DNA of 64,000 nucleotides from Rhodococcus jostii RHA1 (GCF_000014565.1 NC_008268.1:7444501-7508500); one strand, 5' to 3'; shown: positions 29,813-39,003, counted from the stretch's first letter. The notes: generated by a model from the letters alone, not told the origin. Made by a program: numbers and translations.

Positions 29813-30242
29813 TACCCTCTCTCCTTCTCTCGAGGTTTGAGGTGGTCGAGAACCTGGTCGTCGTCACTTCCGATCTGGCATCGGCACACCCTGTCTCGGC
29901 ATTGTGTAGCAGCCGAGCACTCTATGGGGCTGGTGGAGCGATTCCGACGCCCGAAAATTGGAATACTCGGTTGCGCACGCCTTCGATTGTGCCGTGGGTG
30001 GGAGTGATGACGAGGGAAGCGCGGTGCGGAAGGGGATTCGCCGAGCAAAGGTGACCGACCCCCGTGGGGCTTGGAGGGGGACGGAGGCCGGTGAATGACT
30101 GGGCTACCCCACCAAGCTTGGTGCCGGGTGCGTGGGACAGCGACCGAACACCCTGGTTCAACCGAGCGCGGTAGGCCGAAGTCCTCCTGTACTCCCCGAC
30201 AAAAGGAGCTTTGTACTCGATTCCTTGACCGCGACAGGGACG
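29813..30242. other. No gene recognised (430 bp)
   Basis: Open frames here are Arg/Pro/Ser-rich and lack start signals on either strand. It contains only the promoter-side flank of the DUF4177 gene. Confidence 0.5.
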
Positions 30243-30623
30243 CTAATCGGTGTCTTTGGTGTGCTGCCGATGCCGCGCGCGGAGAAGAGCGCGGTGCCGC
30301 TCGAGGGCAGCGTCGGTATCGCGGAGGATCTGCCGTTGCCGGCGAGCGAGGGCGTATCGCACGGCGGCACTGCGCTGCCGCAATGTGCATGGGCGGCTGC
30401 GGAATCGTCGTCGAACAGAACCGCGGCGGCGTTTGTCGCACTCGATCAGCACCCAGTCGTACGCCAGCCGGGCTGGGGCCCCTTTGTCGAAGAGCACCGG
30501 CATCACGGTGTCGTCGAACAGGTCAAGGGGGATAGGCGCGAGTCGGTGCTGGAGGCGGCCGAGCGCTTGTGCCGCGGTGACGACTCCCATGACATGCGAT
30601 GGTAAGCGGCACTTCGTGCGCAC
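30243..30623 (-). CDS. Hypothetical protein, paralogue of the window's first gene
   Basis: 126 residues from ATG 30623: MRTKCRLPSHVMGVVTAAQA, LAPIPLDLFDDTVMPVLFDK, then RLAYDWVLIECDKRRR and a long Arg-rich helical tail (AVRYALARRQRQILRDTD, ERHRALLRARHRQ). The RLAY-x-x-x-LI-x-CD core and the following helix align with codons of the truncated gene at 3-233. In this copy the residues just after ECDK are unusually Arg-rich, which may signal an internal frameshift. Function unknown. Confidence 0.6.
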   Translation of the reverse strand: MRTKCRLPSHVMGVVTAAQALGRLQHRLAPIPLDLFDDTVMPVLFDKGAPARLAYDWVLIECDKRRRGSVRRRFRSRPCTLRQRSAAVRYALARRQRQILRDTDAALERHRALLRARHRQHTKDTD

Positions 30624-30890
30624 GGAGTCAATAAGTGTGTCTCACGGTCGAACCGAGGTCCTTGTGAGCGGTGTCGCCGACGTGCCCGCTGAGGATCGGC
30701 ACCCGATCAGAGGGCCGGTGGGGTCGCCCGGGCTCGGCGCTTTGCTCGCGCTCGAACTGCTCATCCGCTCGGCCCGCACAGCCACCGCTCAGGACTCCAC
30801 CGCTGGAGCCGACCTCGTCGTGAGCAATGATTCGCGCCTCAGTGTCGTGAACTACGTTCGTACTGCAGGACAACTGATGGGATATGGGGA

Positions 30891-32492
30891 TCAGATCTCA
30901 TCTGTCGCTTCGCCCGAGTTCTGTGGTGTCGGGTCCGGGATCCGCCTCATGCGGAACGAGTTGAACACCCCGATGAGGCCGGCGAGGATGGGGATGAGCA
31001 GGGCGACCTGAAGGGCGAGGGGTCGTGTGCCGGTGTTGATGCGGACGATCTCGTCCTGAATCGCCGGGGGTTGGTCGACGAGTAGTTGTTCGAGTTGGGT
31101 GTTGCTCATGACTTCGGCGTCGTCCTCGAGCACCTGCGCGACCTGTTGCTGCTCTGCCGGCGGGAGCACGGTGCTCGATTCCGTCATCGAGGTGAAGGTG
31201 AGGGACAGTGTTGCCAGCATGATGGCGCCGGCGAACGCCAGCCCGAACGAGAGCCCGAACGATCCCGCTGCGGAATTGACGCTGGCGGCCTCGCTGATCC
31301 GTTCCTCCTCGATCGGGGCGAGTGTGTAGTTGTTGAGCTGGGATACCAGCAATCCCAGCCCGGATCCGGCGATCACCAACGGGATCACCAGGCCCCAGCC
31401 GAACTCGGCGCGCGGCACGATCGGGATCAGCGCCGCGATCCCGATCGTCAGCAGCACGAATCCCCACCGGATGATGCTGCTCGGGCGCCGGTCGCCGGCC
31501 TTCTTGCCCGCGAGCAACGCCACCGCGAACATGCTGAGGGAGAGGGGTGCGAGGGACAATCCCGCCTGCATCGCGTTGTACTCGAGCACCATCTGCAGGT
31601 AGATCGGCAGCGCGATCATCGTGCCGCCGAGGGCGATCTGCTGGAGCATCTGCCCCGAGATGCCCAGTCGGAAGATCTTGGAGCGGAACAGATCCGGGTC
31701 CAGCAAGGCCGGCTTCCCTTGACGATTGCGCCGTACGAGCCAGTAGGCCAGCGCGGCCAGCGCGACCGCACCGATCACCAGGAGCGCCGCAACGGATTCG
31801 CCACCCTCCTGCCACACCAGGATTCCCAGCACGATGCCGCCCATCCCCAGAACGGAGAGGACCGCGCCCACCAGATCGATCACCCGGGGCCCGGTGTACG
31901 GCACATCCTGGACCAGTGTGATGCCGGACAGCACGACCGCGATGATGACGACCTCGAGCACGAACCCGATGCGCCACGAGAGGTAGGTGGTGATGAAACC
32001 GCCGAGCAGCGGTCCGACGGCGGCGGCGATCGCGGCCGCCGCCCCGACGAGGGCGTAGACCTTCTTCTGCGCGGCGCCTTCGAAGTTGCCGTGGATGAGG
32101 GACTGCATGGCGGGCAACAGGAGTGACGCGCCGATTCCACCGAGTATCGCCCAGAAGATGATGATCGCGGTCAGGCTCTGTGCGAGCGCCATCGCGGACG
32201 CACCGACTGCGTAGCCGAGCAGGCCCAGCACGTACGCCCGTTTGCGTCCGATGAGGTCGCCGACCTTGCCGCCGATCAGGATGAACGCGGCAGAAACCAG
32301 CGCCTCGAGTGCGATCGCGGCCTGGACGCCGCTGACGGTGGTGTCGAGGTCGCGAACCACCGACGAGATCGACACGTTCATCAGCGACGTGTCGACGACG
32401 AGCACGAACATCGCCATTGCCAGCAGGATCGCGAGTGTCCGCCGAGGGCCCGTTGCCCGCTCGGAATCACCGTTGGTCGGTTCTTCGGTCAT
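30891..32492 (-). CDS. MFS multidrug efflux transporter (DHA2, 14-TMS)
   Basis: 533 residues from ATG 32492 (MTEEPTNGDSERATGPRRTL); an earlier in-frame ATG at 32564 would add an atypical leader. About 14 hydrophobic segments. Loop 2-3 motif GGKVGDLIGRKRAYVLGLLG (motif A), motif-C-like GLLVSQLNNYTL and an LDTTVSGVQAAIALE segment are typical of EmrB/QacA exporters. A large extracytosolic loop rich in Glu/Gln precedes the last helix. Proton-driven export of drugs or amphiphiles. No adjacent regulator is evident. Confidence 0.92.
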   Translation of the reverse strand: MTEEPTNGDSERATGPRRTLAILLAMAMFVLVVDTSLMNVSISSVVRDLDTTVSGVQAAIALEALVSAAFILIGGKVGDLIGRKRAYVLGLLGYAVGASAMALAQSLTAIIIFWAILGGIGASLLLPAMQSLIHGNFEGAAQKKVYALVGAAAAIAAAVGPLLGGFITTYLSWRIGFVLEVVIIAVVLSGITLVQDVPYTGPRVIDLVGAVLSVLGMGGIVLGILVWQEGGESVAALLVIGAVALAALAYWLVRRNRQGKPALLDPDLFRSKIFRLGISGQMLQQIALGGTMIALPIYLQMVLEYNAMQAGLSLAPLSLSMFAVALLAGKKAGDRRPSSIIRWGFVLLTIGIAALIPIVPRAEFGWGLVIPLVIAGSGLGLLVSQLNNYTLAPIEEERISEAASVNSAAGSFGLSFGLAFAGAIMLATLSLTFTSMTESSTVLPPAEQQQVAQVLEDDAEVMSNTQLEQLLVDQPPAIQDEIVRINTGTRPLALQVALLIPILAGLIGVFNSFRMRRIPDPTPQNSGEATDEI

Positions 32493-32708
32493 AGGAGGCC
32501 CACCGTCCGTCCATTCCGCTGCACCCGAGTGTCCCATGCACGGGGCGAGGTATCTGAAGGGCACGATCCCCGGCCGGACCTCCGGAAACGAGTCTTTCTT
32601 CTCTCCTTCTCGCGCGCCCGGTTTGTGTCGTTCATCGAGGGTTTGCTGTTGCCGGCATGCATGGTCGGTGGGTCTGCATCGAAGGGGAGACGCGGAACCG
32701 GTGTCTTG

Positions 32709-33347
32709 CTATCCGGTCCGTGCGTGGGGAGTGCTCGGTCCGTTTACAGTTCGCCGTCCCGGCTTCGGCATCAGACGGGCTCGGGGGTCGGGCGGAAGGC
32801 GCTGCTCGACTCGGTCTGCGGCGGCCCGGAGATACGGGTCCCGCTGCGGGTGGGCGCGGACGGTGGGAGAGTCCGGGCCGTGCCGGTCGATCTTCTCGCG
32901 CAGCCGCTGATCCAGACTCAACGCCTCGCCGTGCGGACCGGTCGTCTGATCGGCGACGGTCAGCGCGTCCGAGACCGCGTCCTCGACGAAGCCGAACTGG
33001 CTCAGTTCGTCGCCCAGGCCGGTGACCGCGGCGACGAACCGGGCGCCGGAGTGATGAGCGACCAGGTCGCACACCCGCTCCGGCCAACCATGGGCTTGCA
33101 GATAGCGGGCGCCGTCGAGCGGGTGAAACCCGGTCTCGCGCAGCTCGGCGGCATAGCCGATGTCGTGCAGCCACGCGGCGGCCACCAACGTGTCCCGGTC
33201 CGCGGCCGGGACCGTGGGTGCAAGCGCCAACGCCCGGGCCGCAACCCCTGCACAGTGATCTGCACGCATGCGGTCGCGGGCAAGGACGCGCAGTGTCAGC
33301 GCCCGGGCGCGGGGCACCAATGGCGACCGCGTCGCATCATCTGCCAT
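32709..33347 (-). CDS. HD-domain hydrolase
   Basis: 212 residues from ATG 33347 behind gagaggtg. RARALTLRVLARDRMRADHC opens the HD domain (first His), followed by VAAAWLHDIGYAAELRETGF with the HD doublet, then DLVAHHSGARFVA and the last Asp region (DALTVADQTTGPHGE). The arrangement is that of small HD proteins that hydrolyse phosphoesters of nucleotides. It is a single gene, upstream of and divergent from the DUF7144 gene at 33678. Substrate unknown. Confidence 0.85.
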   Translation of the reverse strand: MADDATRSPLVPRARALTLRVLARDRMRADHCAGVAARALALAPTVPAADRDTLVAAAWLHDIGYAAELRETGFHPLDGARYLQAHGWPERVCDLVAHHSGARFVAAVTGLGDELSQFGFVEDAVSDALTVADQTTGPHGEALSLDQRLREKIDRHGPDSPTVRAHPQRDPYLRAAADRVEQRLPPDPRARLMPKPGRRTVNGPSTPHARTG

Positions 33348-33677
33348 GACCACACCTCTCCCGCACGGCGCCGATCCACCACCGGCCGCCACCGGTCGGG
33401 CTGTCGCAGCCTGGCATCACAGGATATATCGGGCCGACGGCGTCCCGACGGGGTTCGCCGCTTCTACAGTCGGTGACGGCGACGTGCGGTTGAGGCGCCG
33501 GGGGAGTGCACCGTCGGAGCCGCGAGGAACGACGGACACCGGCTCGTCGGGGCATCGGGGTCCTGGAGACCACTCCGCGGGCCCACACCTGCCGCGAAGT
33601 GCCGCCATCATCGGCCCGACCGGAGGACGATGAACCTTCCGGAACACTTCACGCGTTGCCCGGGAAGGGAAACGGTC

Positions 33678-34106
33678 ATGTCCGAGGAATCTCTGGTCAA
33701 ACGCGGTGTGGCGCAGGGGTCCGCGAGGGGTGGGGCGGTCCTGCTCGTCACTGTCGGTGTCCTCGAAGTACTCCAGGGCCTGTCCGCGATCGCCAAGGAC
33801 GAGGTAATCGTCACCGGAATCGACTACACCTACCAATTCGACCTCACCGCATGGGGATGGACCCACCTGGTTCTCGGCGCGCTCGTCACCGCCGCCGGAA
33901 TCGCCCTGTTCACTGGTGCCACCTGGGCGCGAGTGGGCGCCATGGTGATCTGCGCAGTCTCGATCCTCGTCAACTTCCTCTGGTTGCCCTACTACCCGAT
34001 GTGGGCGATCACGATCATCGCCCTCAACGCCGTGGTGATCTGGGCCGTCTCGACCTGGCACCCCGACACAGACCGAGCCGCACAGCCCTCTCCACCTGCG
34101 AGATGA
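33678..34106 (+). CDS. DUF7144-family membrane protein (paralogue 1)
   Basis: 142 residues from ATG 33678 (MSEESLVKRGVAQGSARGGA). Four predicted membrane helices. Family signatures: VLEVLQGLSAIAKDE, IDYTYQFDLTAWGWTHLVLG, TGATWARV and SILVNFLWLPYYPMWAI. Function unknown; the family is abundant in Rhodococcus and Streptomyces, often beside stress genes. Three close paralogues lie at 34517, 37146 (reverse) and 40315. Confidence 0.88.
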   Translation: MSEESLVKRGVAQGSARGGAVLLVTVGVLEVLQGLSAIAKDEVIVTGIDYTYQFDLTAWGWTHLVLGALVTAAGIALFTGATWARVGAMVICAVSILVNFLWLPYYPMWAITIIALNAVVIWAVSTWHPDTDRAAQPSPPAR

Positions 34107-34221
34107 ACTGCCATGCGAGCACTGGACCACGAACAGTGCGACCAGCACGCGCCGAGCGCAGGCGGCCGTCGACACGACCTCGCGCCGCGGTGACGTCGAC
34201 CGGGTGTGAGGCGTGGCCGCC

Positions 34222-34320
34222 ATGACGTGGGCGCTGCCGGCGATCGCGGTGGTCCTGCTCGGCTTCGCGGCGGTCTCCGGGCGCGTGGCGGGCACGCCGA
34301 TCACCGGACCACCCCCATCC
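34222..34320 (+). pseudogene. N-terminal fragment of a cation/proton antiporter
   Basis: ATG 34222 follows gaggcg and reads MTWALPAIAVVLLGFAAVSG then RVAGTPITGPP. This is the usual first membrane helix and following loop (SGRL-x-GTPIT-x-P) of NhaP/CPA1 sodium-proton antiporters. After about 33 codons the sequence becomes Pro/Ser-rich and no further helices follow, so only the 5' end of the gene survives. A candidate relic, judged from a short match. Confidence 0.5.
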
Positions 34321-34516
34321 GGAGACCCGACCGGCCCCAGATACTCGACGGTGATCCCCGCACCCCCGGCCGCGCATCCGTCGTCATCGACCGAAGGACC
34401 GGCAGGCGATGGTGTCCCCAAGAGTCCAGCCCACATTCCGCGGCGGACCCGATGGGCTGAGGCGGACAATGAGCAGATACGGCGTGCGGGCAGCCCCCGC
34501 CGGAAGGGGGTACGTC

Positions 34517-34912
34517 ATGACCGAGGAGTCGTCGACCGAACAGCGCGTGGCGACCGCCACGTCGATCGGGGCGGCCACTCTGGTGCTGACCGTCGGTCTC
34601 CTCCAGTTCGCCCAGGGCATCGCCGGCGTCGCCGAGAGCGAAGGGTTCTCGGTGGGGATGGAGTACACCTACCGGTTCGACCTCATCGCCTGGGGCTGGT
34701 TTCATATCGCCTTCGGGGTGCTGCTCTGCGTGGTCGGTCTCGCTTTGGCCGCCGGGGCGCGTTGGGCGCGGGTGGCGGCGATCGTCTTCGCGGCCATCTC
34801 GATCCTCGCCAACTTCCTGTGGCTGCCGTACTACCCCTCCTGGTCGATGGTGATCATCGCACTTGACGTCGCGGCGATCTGGGCGGTGTCTACGTGGAAG
34901 CCACCACCGTAG
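34517..34912 (+). CDS. DUF7144-family membrane protein (paralogue 2)
   Basis: 131 residues from ATG 34517 behind ggaaggggg. Four helices; MEYTYRFDLIAWGWFHIAFG and SILANFLWLPYYPSWSM align with paralogue 1. It ends in TWKPPP. A 27-bp piece of this gene (34711-34737) is repeated exactly at 37260-37286. Function unknown. Confidence 0.87.
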   Translation: MTEESSTEQRVATATSIGAATLVLTVGLLQFAQGIAGVAESEGFSVGMEYTYRFDLIAWGWFHIAFGVLLCVVGLALAAGARWARVAAIVFAAISILANFLWLPYYPSWSMVIIALDVAAIWAVSTWKPPP

Positions 34913-35096
34913 TGAAACGAACGGAACCGCAGTCGAAACCAGATCGATTCTGTGGCGACCCCGGGTCGGTAAGCGGCAGATCTCTGCAGAGGGATCAGCC
35001 GGCGCCTGCGCCTCCTGTAGCTATACTCGGGACGCGGCCTCCTCCGGTAACTATTCGGGACGAGCCCGAAAGCCCGGGGCCGGCAGCGTCGAGCGG

Positions 35097-35465
35097 GTGG
35101 TTTTCGTCGGCGAGGTGCTTATGATCCGGGCGCGTAGCCGAGCGGAAGGCGAAGAACGATGCCCGAGAAAAAGGATCACAGTCCGAGACCCGAACCCGGT
35201 CCATTCGGCGCGGGCACGCGGGTACTGGTGCGCCGGCCGTCCGAACCGGCGCAGACCGGTCGGATCATCGAGGACTACGCCGAGCTGACCGACACCGAGG
35301 AGCGCGGGCACGCCTGGGCGCCGGTGCACCGGTGGGCCGTCGCCCTCGACGACGGGCGCCTGGTCTTCGCCGACACCGACGACCTCACCGCCGACCCGAG
35401 CACGGAAGGATCCACCGGGTAGACCGGACCTGGCCGGTGGAAGAACCAGCGAGAGACCGTGTCCC
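35097..35465. repeat. 369-bp repeat unit, copy 2
   Basis: About 98% identical to 18257-18625, including the TATGAT-like -10, the 87-codon gene and the hairpin (35412-35440). Immediately to its right lies the truncated end of a reverse-strand secreted-protein gene. The sequences flanking the two copies are unrelated. Confidence 0.9.
35159..35422 (+). CDS. Hypothetical protein, 87 aa (repeat copy 2)
   Basis: Near-identical to the gene at 18319-18582: MPEKKDHSPRPEPGPFGAG, then RVLVRRPSEPAQTG and VHRWAVALDDGRLVFADTD. Same RBS and hairpin. Of the 8 base differences across the unit, those inside the gene are largely silent or conservative. Presumed small beta-barrel protein of unknown role. Confidence 0.7.
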   Translation: MPEKKDHSPRPEPGPFGAGTRVLVRRPSEPAQTGRIIEDYAELTDTEERGHAWAPVHRWAVALDDGRLVFADTDDLTADPSTEGSTG

Positions 35466-35663
35466 TGGGCACCGGTTTGACGTTGAAGCCCGAGGCGAAT
35501 CCGACGCAGGTCCAGCTCTCACCAGCGGGTACCGTCACCACCACCTCACCGGACGCCCCGGCGCTCAGCGCTGGTACCGCGGTGCGGTACCGGCCGCGAA
35601 GACCATCGCGGGCGCGATGACCGCCGACGCGATGGCGGTGTGTACCGCGATCTTGTTCTTCAT
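35466..35663 (-). pseudogene. Small secreted protein, frameshifted and 3'-truncated
   Basis: ATG 35663 behind gaggtgag begins MKNKIAVHTAIASAVIAPAM and VFAAG, a clear Sec signal peptide. The start frame stops at 35565 (APRYQR). The adjacent frame instead gives VPALSAGASGEVVVTVPAG and ESWTCVGFASGFNVKP, which looks like the intended mature region. One missing base near 35575 would explain this. The reading frame is then cut by the right edge of repeat copy 2. Confidence 0.6.
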
Positions 35664-35903
35664 GATGCTCACCTCGTTCTGAGAGTCCTCGACTCTTGCA
35701 GGAACGGGTGGCGAAACAGCCCCTCGGTGATCGGGATCGGTTATGAGCCAGGTCATCGCGAGGTCGGGCACGTTGATGTGCTTCAGCGCGGGTGGTCGGC
35801 TCGTGTCCGCGTGGCCGGTGACTGGGTGACCGCATCCCGGCGTCGTGAGGAGCAGACCTCAGCCGAGGTTCAGCAGCAGTACTACCCCCCCGGGGTCTGC
35901 GGC

Positions 35904-36563
35904 CTACGGGCTCAGCGGTTCGCCGGTGACGAGGAAGATCACCCGGCGCCCGACCACGACAGTGTGGTCGCCGAAGCGTTCGTAGAAGCGGCCGAGCAGG
36001 GTGATGTCTACCGCGGCCGGGATGCTGCCGGTCCAGGACGGGTCCTGGATCAGGGTGAGCAATCGTCGGTGCAGGTTGTCGAGCTCGTCGTCGCGTCTGC
36101 CGATCTCGGCGGCCAGTTCGGGATCGTGCGTGCGCAGGACCTGTTCGGCGAGGCCGGCCAGTTCGGACGCCACCCGCCCCATCCCGGCGAGCACTTCCTC
36201 CGCCTCACCGGAGGCGACGTGCTCGGGATGGCGGCGGCGGACGCTTTCGGCCACATGCTGCACCAGCCCGCCCATCCGGCTCAGATCCGTCACAAGGTGC
36301 ACACCGGTGACGACCTGACGGAGATCACGCGCCACCGGGGCCTGCAGCGCCAGCAGCGCCATCGCCTGCTCCTCGCACGGACCGCGTAACGCCTCGATCT
36401 GCTCGGTGAGGTCGAACACTCGCTCGGCCAGCGGCAGATCGGCCAGCATAAGTGCGTCGGTCGCCGCCTGCACGGCCTCCCCGGCCAGGTGACACATCGA
36501 CGCCAACCGGTCGGTCAGTGCGTCGAGTTGTTCGTGAAATTTCATCCGCATACGCATCATCAT
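35904..36563 (-). CDS. phoU: PhoU-family phosphate-regulation protein
   Basis: 219 residues; a run of ATGs at 36563, 36560, 36557 follows ggcggag, and the exact start is uncertain. Two three-helix PhoU repeats: MKFHEQLDALTDRLASMCHL, APVARDLRQVVTGVHLVTDL and MGGLVQHVAES, then RRDDELDNLHRRLLTLIQD and VDITLLGRFYERFGDHTVVV. The metal-binding E/D-x-x-x-D clusters (YERFGDH, RDDELD) are kept. It modulates PstSCAB/PhoR signalling, though no pst or pho genes are near, so this is probably an extra copy. Confidence 0.9.
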   Translation of the reverse strand: MMMRMRMKFHEQLDALTDRLASMCHLAGEAVQAATDALMLADLPLAERVFDLTEQIEALRGPCEEQAMALLALQAPVARDLRQVVTGVHLVTDLSRMGGLVQHVAESVRRRHPEHVASGEAEEVLAGMGRVASELAGLAEQVLRTHDPELAAEIGRRDDELDNLHRRLLTLIQDPSWTGSIPAAVDITLLGRFYERFGDHTVVVGRRVIFLVTGEPLSP

Positions 36564-36720
36564 CGTGCACTCCGCCGATAGGTGGGCTCGACAGCTGCCC
36601 GGGTCTGACGGAAGCGCGGGTCTGACGGCAGTGCCGTTCATCCGGCGATCGGCACCGCTACCACCGCTGGCGCAGTATCCGGCACGATCCCGGCGGTGAG
36701 CTGCCGAGCCGGTCGTGCCA

Positions 36721-37146
36721 CTACTGCGAATGTTCCCGTCTTTCAACCCTTTCCGGGTTCCAGGTCGATACGGCCCAGATGACGACGACGTCGAGTGCGA
36801 TGATCACCAGCGACCACACCGGGTAGTACGGCAGCCACAGGAAGTTCGCCAGAATCGAGATCGCGGCAACGATGATCGCTGACACCCGGGCCCATGTGGC
36901 TCCGGTGAACAGGGCGAGGCCGACGATCGCGACGAGGGCGCCGAGGACGATGTGGATCCAACCCCAGGTGGTGAGGTCGAACTTGTAGACGTATTCCACC
37001 CCGACCACGAATACTTCGTTCTCGGCGACGGCGGCGATGCCCTGAAAGAACTGGATGATGCCGACGGTGACCATGATGACGGCCGCCGCCATCGAGGTGC
37101 CGCCCGCGAAGCCTTGTTTGGTCGATGGATACTCGGACACGGACAC
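36721..37146 (-). CDS. DUF7144-family membrane protein (paralogue 3)
   Basis: 141 residues from ATG 37146. IIQFFQGIAAVAENEVFVVG, VEYVYKFDLTTWGWIHIVLG, TGATWARVSAI and SILANFLWLPYYPVWSL match the other paralogues. It ends with a charged tail (NPERVERREHSQ). It lies about 160 bp upstream of phoU on the same strand, so the two could share a transcript. Confidence 0.88.
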   Translation of the reverse strand: MSVSEYPSTKQGFAGGTSMAAAVIMVTVGIIQFFQGIAAVAENEVFVVGVEYVYKFDLTTWGWIHIVLGALVAIVGLALFTGATWARVSAIIVAAISILANFLWLPYYPVWSLVIIALDVVVIWAVSTWNPERVERREHSQ

Positions 37147-37259
37147 GGCTGTCCCCTTTCCCCACAGCTACGAATTTCGCTCGGTATGACGATTGTCCGC
37201 CGCAGCGTGCTGTCTTCGCCGGAGAACGTGGATTCCGGCGGAACGAGGCCGGTGACGAT

Positions 37260-37286
37260 CTTCGGGGTGCTGCTCTGCGTGGTCGG
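37260..37286. repeat. 27-bp exact fragment of a DUF7144 gene
   Basis: Identical to 34711-34737 inside paralogue 2 (the IAFGVLLCVVG coding segment). No frame or flanking similarity survives here. The rest of 37147-37470 has no gene. Confidence 0.6.
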
Positions 37287-37470
37287 GTTCCGGTCGTCCT
37301 CGAAACCTTCGCGAGCGTGGGTCACGCTCGTTCGGCTTGCCCGCGCAGTGGCCGCCCTGAGCAGGTGCGAGGAATAATGGGACAGATCTCTGCTGCTGCA
37401 TGATGATTGTGGTCCGGCATGCGCCTCCACATTCGTGGTCAGCCTCCCCGGTCTTGTCGAAGGATTAGGC

Positions 37471-37791
37471 TCACACTGCCCGGGTGTGGTGGGCGGCCGC
37501 CGACACCGGTCCCTCTCCCGGGCCTGGCCATCTCCTCTCGCCGCTTACGACAGACGTGGTGAGTGCCGCGCGAAGACACGCCGCCCTCCCCGGCTGCTGA
37601 TCGTGGCGCGCACCGCCGGCTCGGTGTGCGGGTGGTGGGAAGTTCAGGTGTGTGCAGCGGTTCGGGTTGCGCCGGTGCCGGCTGTTGGTGGCATCGAGTG
37701 TGCGCGTGGCGGCTCGTTCGATCAGGAGGGGGACGAAGTCTCGGATGCGGCATCCCTCGAACCGACCCTTCGCTGGAGCGTCGACGTGCAT
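37471..37791 (-). CDS. Possible three-helix-bundle-type protein fragment
   Basis: MHVDAPAKGRFEGCRIRDFV then PLLIERAATRTLDATN matches the family segment seen at 28978-29253 (RF-x-G-x-x-IRDFVPLLIE). After this the sequence is Arg/Pro/His-rich and probably not under selection. Upstream helices are absent in this frame. Read as a truncated or decaying member. Confidence 0.35.
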   Translation of the reverse strand: MHVDAPAKGRFEGCRIRDFVPLLIERAATRTLDATNSRHRRNPNRCTHLNFPPPAHRAGGARHDQQPGRAACLRAALTTSVVSGERRWPGPGEGPVSAAAHHTRAV

Positions 37792-37908
37792 GGGATGTGG
37801 TGTCGAACACGGCGTTGTCGTGCGCTGGTTGGTGTTCGGGGCCGAGCCGCGCTTCTGCGAGGGTCTGGTTCGGTTGATGCTGAGTTGTGTGCGGGGGCGA
37901 TGTGGTTG

Positions 37909-38343
37909 TTACCGTCCCGCGTCGGATTCGGAGGTGGTGGGGAAGGGGCTGGGGCCGAGTGCGAGGGTGAGGGAGGTGGGGTGGAGTCCGATCTCGGTCC
38001 GGCTGGTGGTGAGGATCAGCGACCCGGTGCGCGGGTAGGTGCCGATCCAGTACGACGGCGTGGTGCGGTACGGCCCGGAGTCGTCGGAGCGGGGTTCGGT
38101 GGGGTGGAGCGAGTCGGCGGGGCCGTCGAGGTCGTCGACGAGGACGAGCACGGACAGGTAAGACCACCGCGGCGACCAGTCGTGGGGGTCGGTCAGGGGA
38201 CGGGTTTCGTAGCGGGCGAAGTCGGCACGGATCCCGGTGACATCCATCGCCAGTTGCAGCAGCAGCCCGGACGCGAATGCGGTGACCGCGGACAGTTCGA
38301 GGGTCAGGTCTTTCTCGGCCGTGATCGGCATCGGTGCGTGCAC
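37909..38343 (-). CDS. Hypothetical protein (about 144 aa)
   Basis: The protein-like part starts near GTG 38343 or ATG 38331: MPITAEKDLTLELSAVTAFA, SGLLLQLAMDVTGI, SYLSVLVLVDDLDG and SYWIGTYPRTGSLILTTS. Composition is mixed alpha/beta with alternating hydrophobic residues, unlike the Arg-rich frames opposite. No family is recognised and the start is uncertain. The open frame continues upstream to 38586 without protein-like character. Confidence 0.55.
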   Translation of the reverse strand: MHAPMPITAEKDLTLELSAVTAFASGLLLQLAMDVTGIRADFARYETRPLTDPHDWSPRWSYLSVLVLVDDLDGPADSLHPTEPRSDDSGPYRTTPSYWIGTYPRTGSLILTTSRTEIGLHPTSLTLALGPSPFPTTSESDAGR

Positions 38344-38625
38344 GCGAAGGCCCCGGTCAGCAGGCGGCGCGATAGCCGGCCAACGATGGCGGCGCATGCT
38401 TCGTCTTCGCACCTCTCGCCGCCCGCCGAGGTCGGGATCAGGCGGCGGGATTGTTTGTTTCCCAGAAACATTCGTCCGGGACCCCATTGGTGCAGAGCTG
38501 GAGAGGTCCCGCAGACGACTGGCGGCCGTGACGGTGAGTCGGGGTGTCCAGCCCGCGACGCTGCCACCCGCGTCGGTGTCCGACACCGGGACCTGGGAAG
38601 GGCGGTGCCTCGGTCGCGTTCGGTG

Positions 38626-39003
38626 CTAGGTCAGTGCTTTGCTTTTGATCGTCTCGAACTCCTGCGGTGTGATCGCCCCCGAATCGAGCAGCGCCTTGGC
38701 GTCGGTGATCTGCTGGGCCGGGGATTTGCCCGCGACGTCCCGGATGTAGGGGTCCTGGGCCTGTTTGACCTGACGGAAGGCCGCCGCGGACCGCTCGGTC
38801 ATGCCCTGGTTGCGCACGATCAGGTAGATCAGCGCCGACAGGAACGGGATCAGGAACAAGAACAACAGCCACAGCGCCTTGAGCCACCCGGACATCTGGT
38901 GGTCCCGGAACAGGTCGGTGATGATCGCAAACAGCACCCTCAGGTAGGCCACGAACAGGAAGAAGACGACGATAAACCAGAAGAACTCCCAGAAACTGTC
39001 CAT
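38626..39003 (-). CDS. PLDc_N / SHOCT membrane protein
   Basis: 125 residues from ATG 39003. Two N-terminal membrane helices with the PLDc_N pattern (FFWFIVVFFLFVAYLRVLFA, LWLLFLFLIPFLSALIYLIV), then a short linker. A C-terminal SHOCT helix hairpin follows (ITDAKALLDSGAITPQEFET). SHOCT domains often accompany oligomerisation. Third of three reverse-strand genes (DUF6325, SHOCT, this one) that look like one operon. Confidence 0.85.
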   Translation of the reverse strand: MDSFWEFFWFIVVFFLFVAYLRVLFAIITDLFRDHQMSGWLKALWLLFLFLIPFLSALIYLIVRNQGMTERSAAAFRQVKQAQDPYIRDVAGKSPAQQITDAKALLDSGAITPQEFETIKSKALT

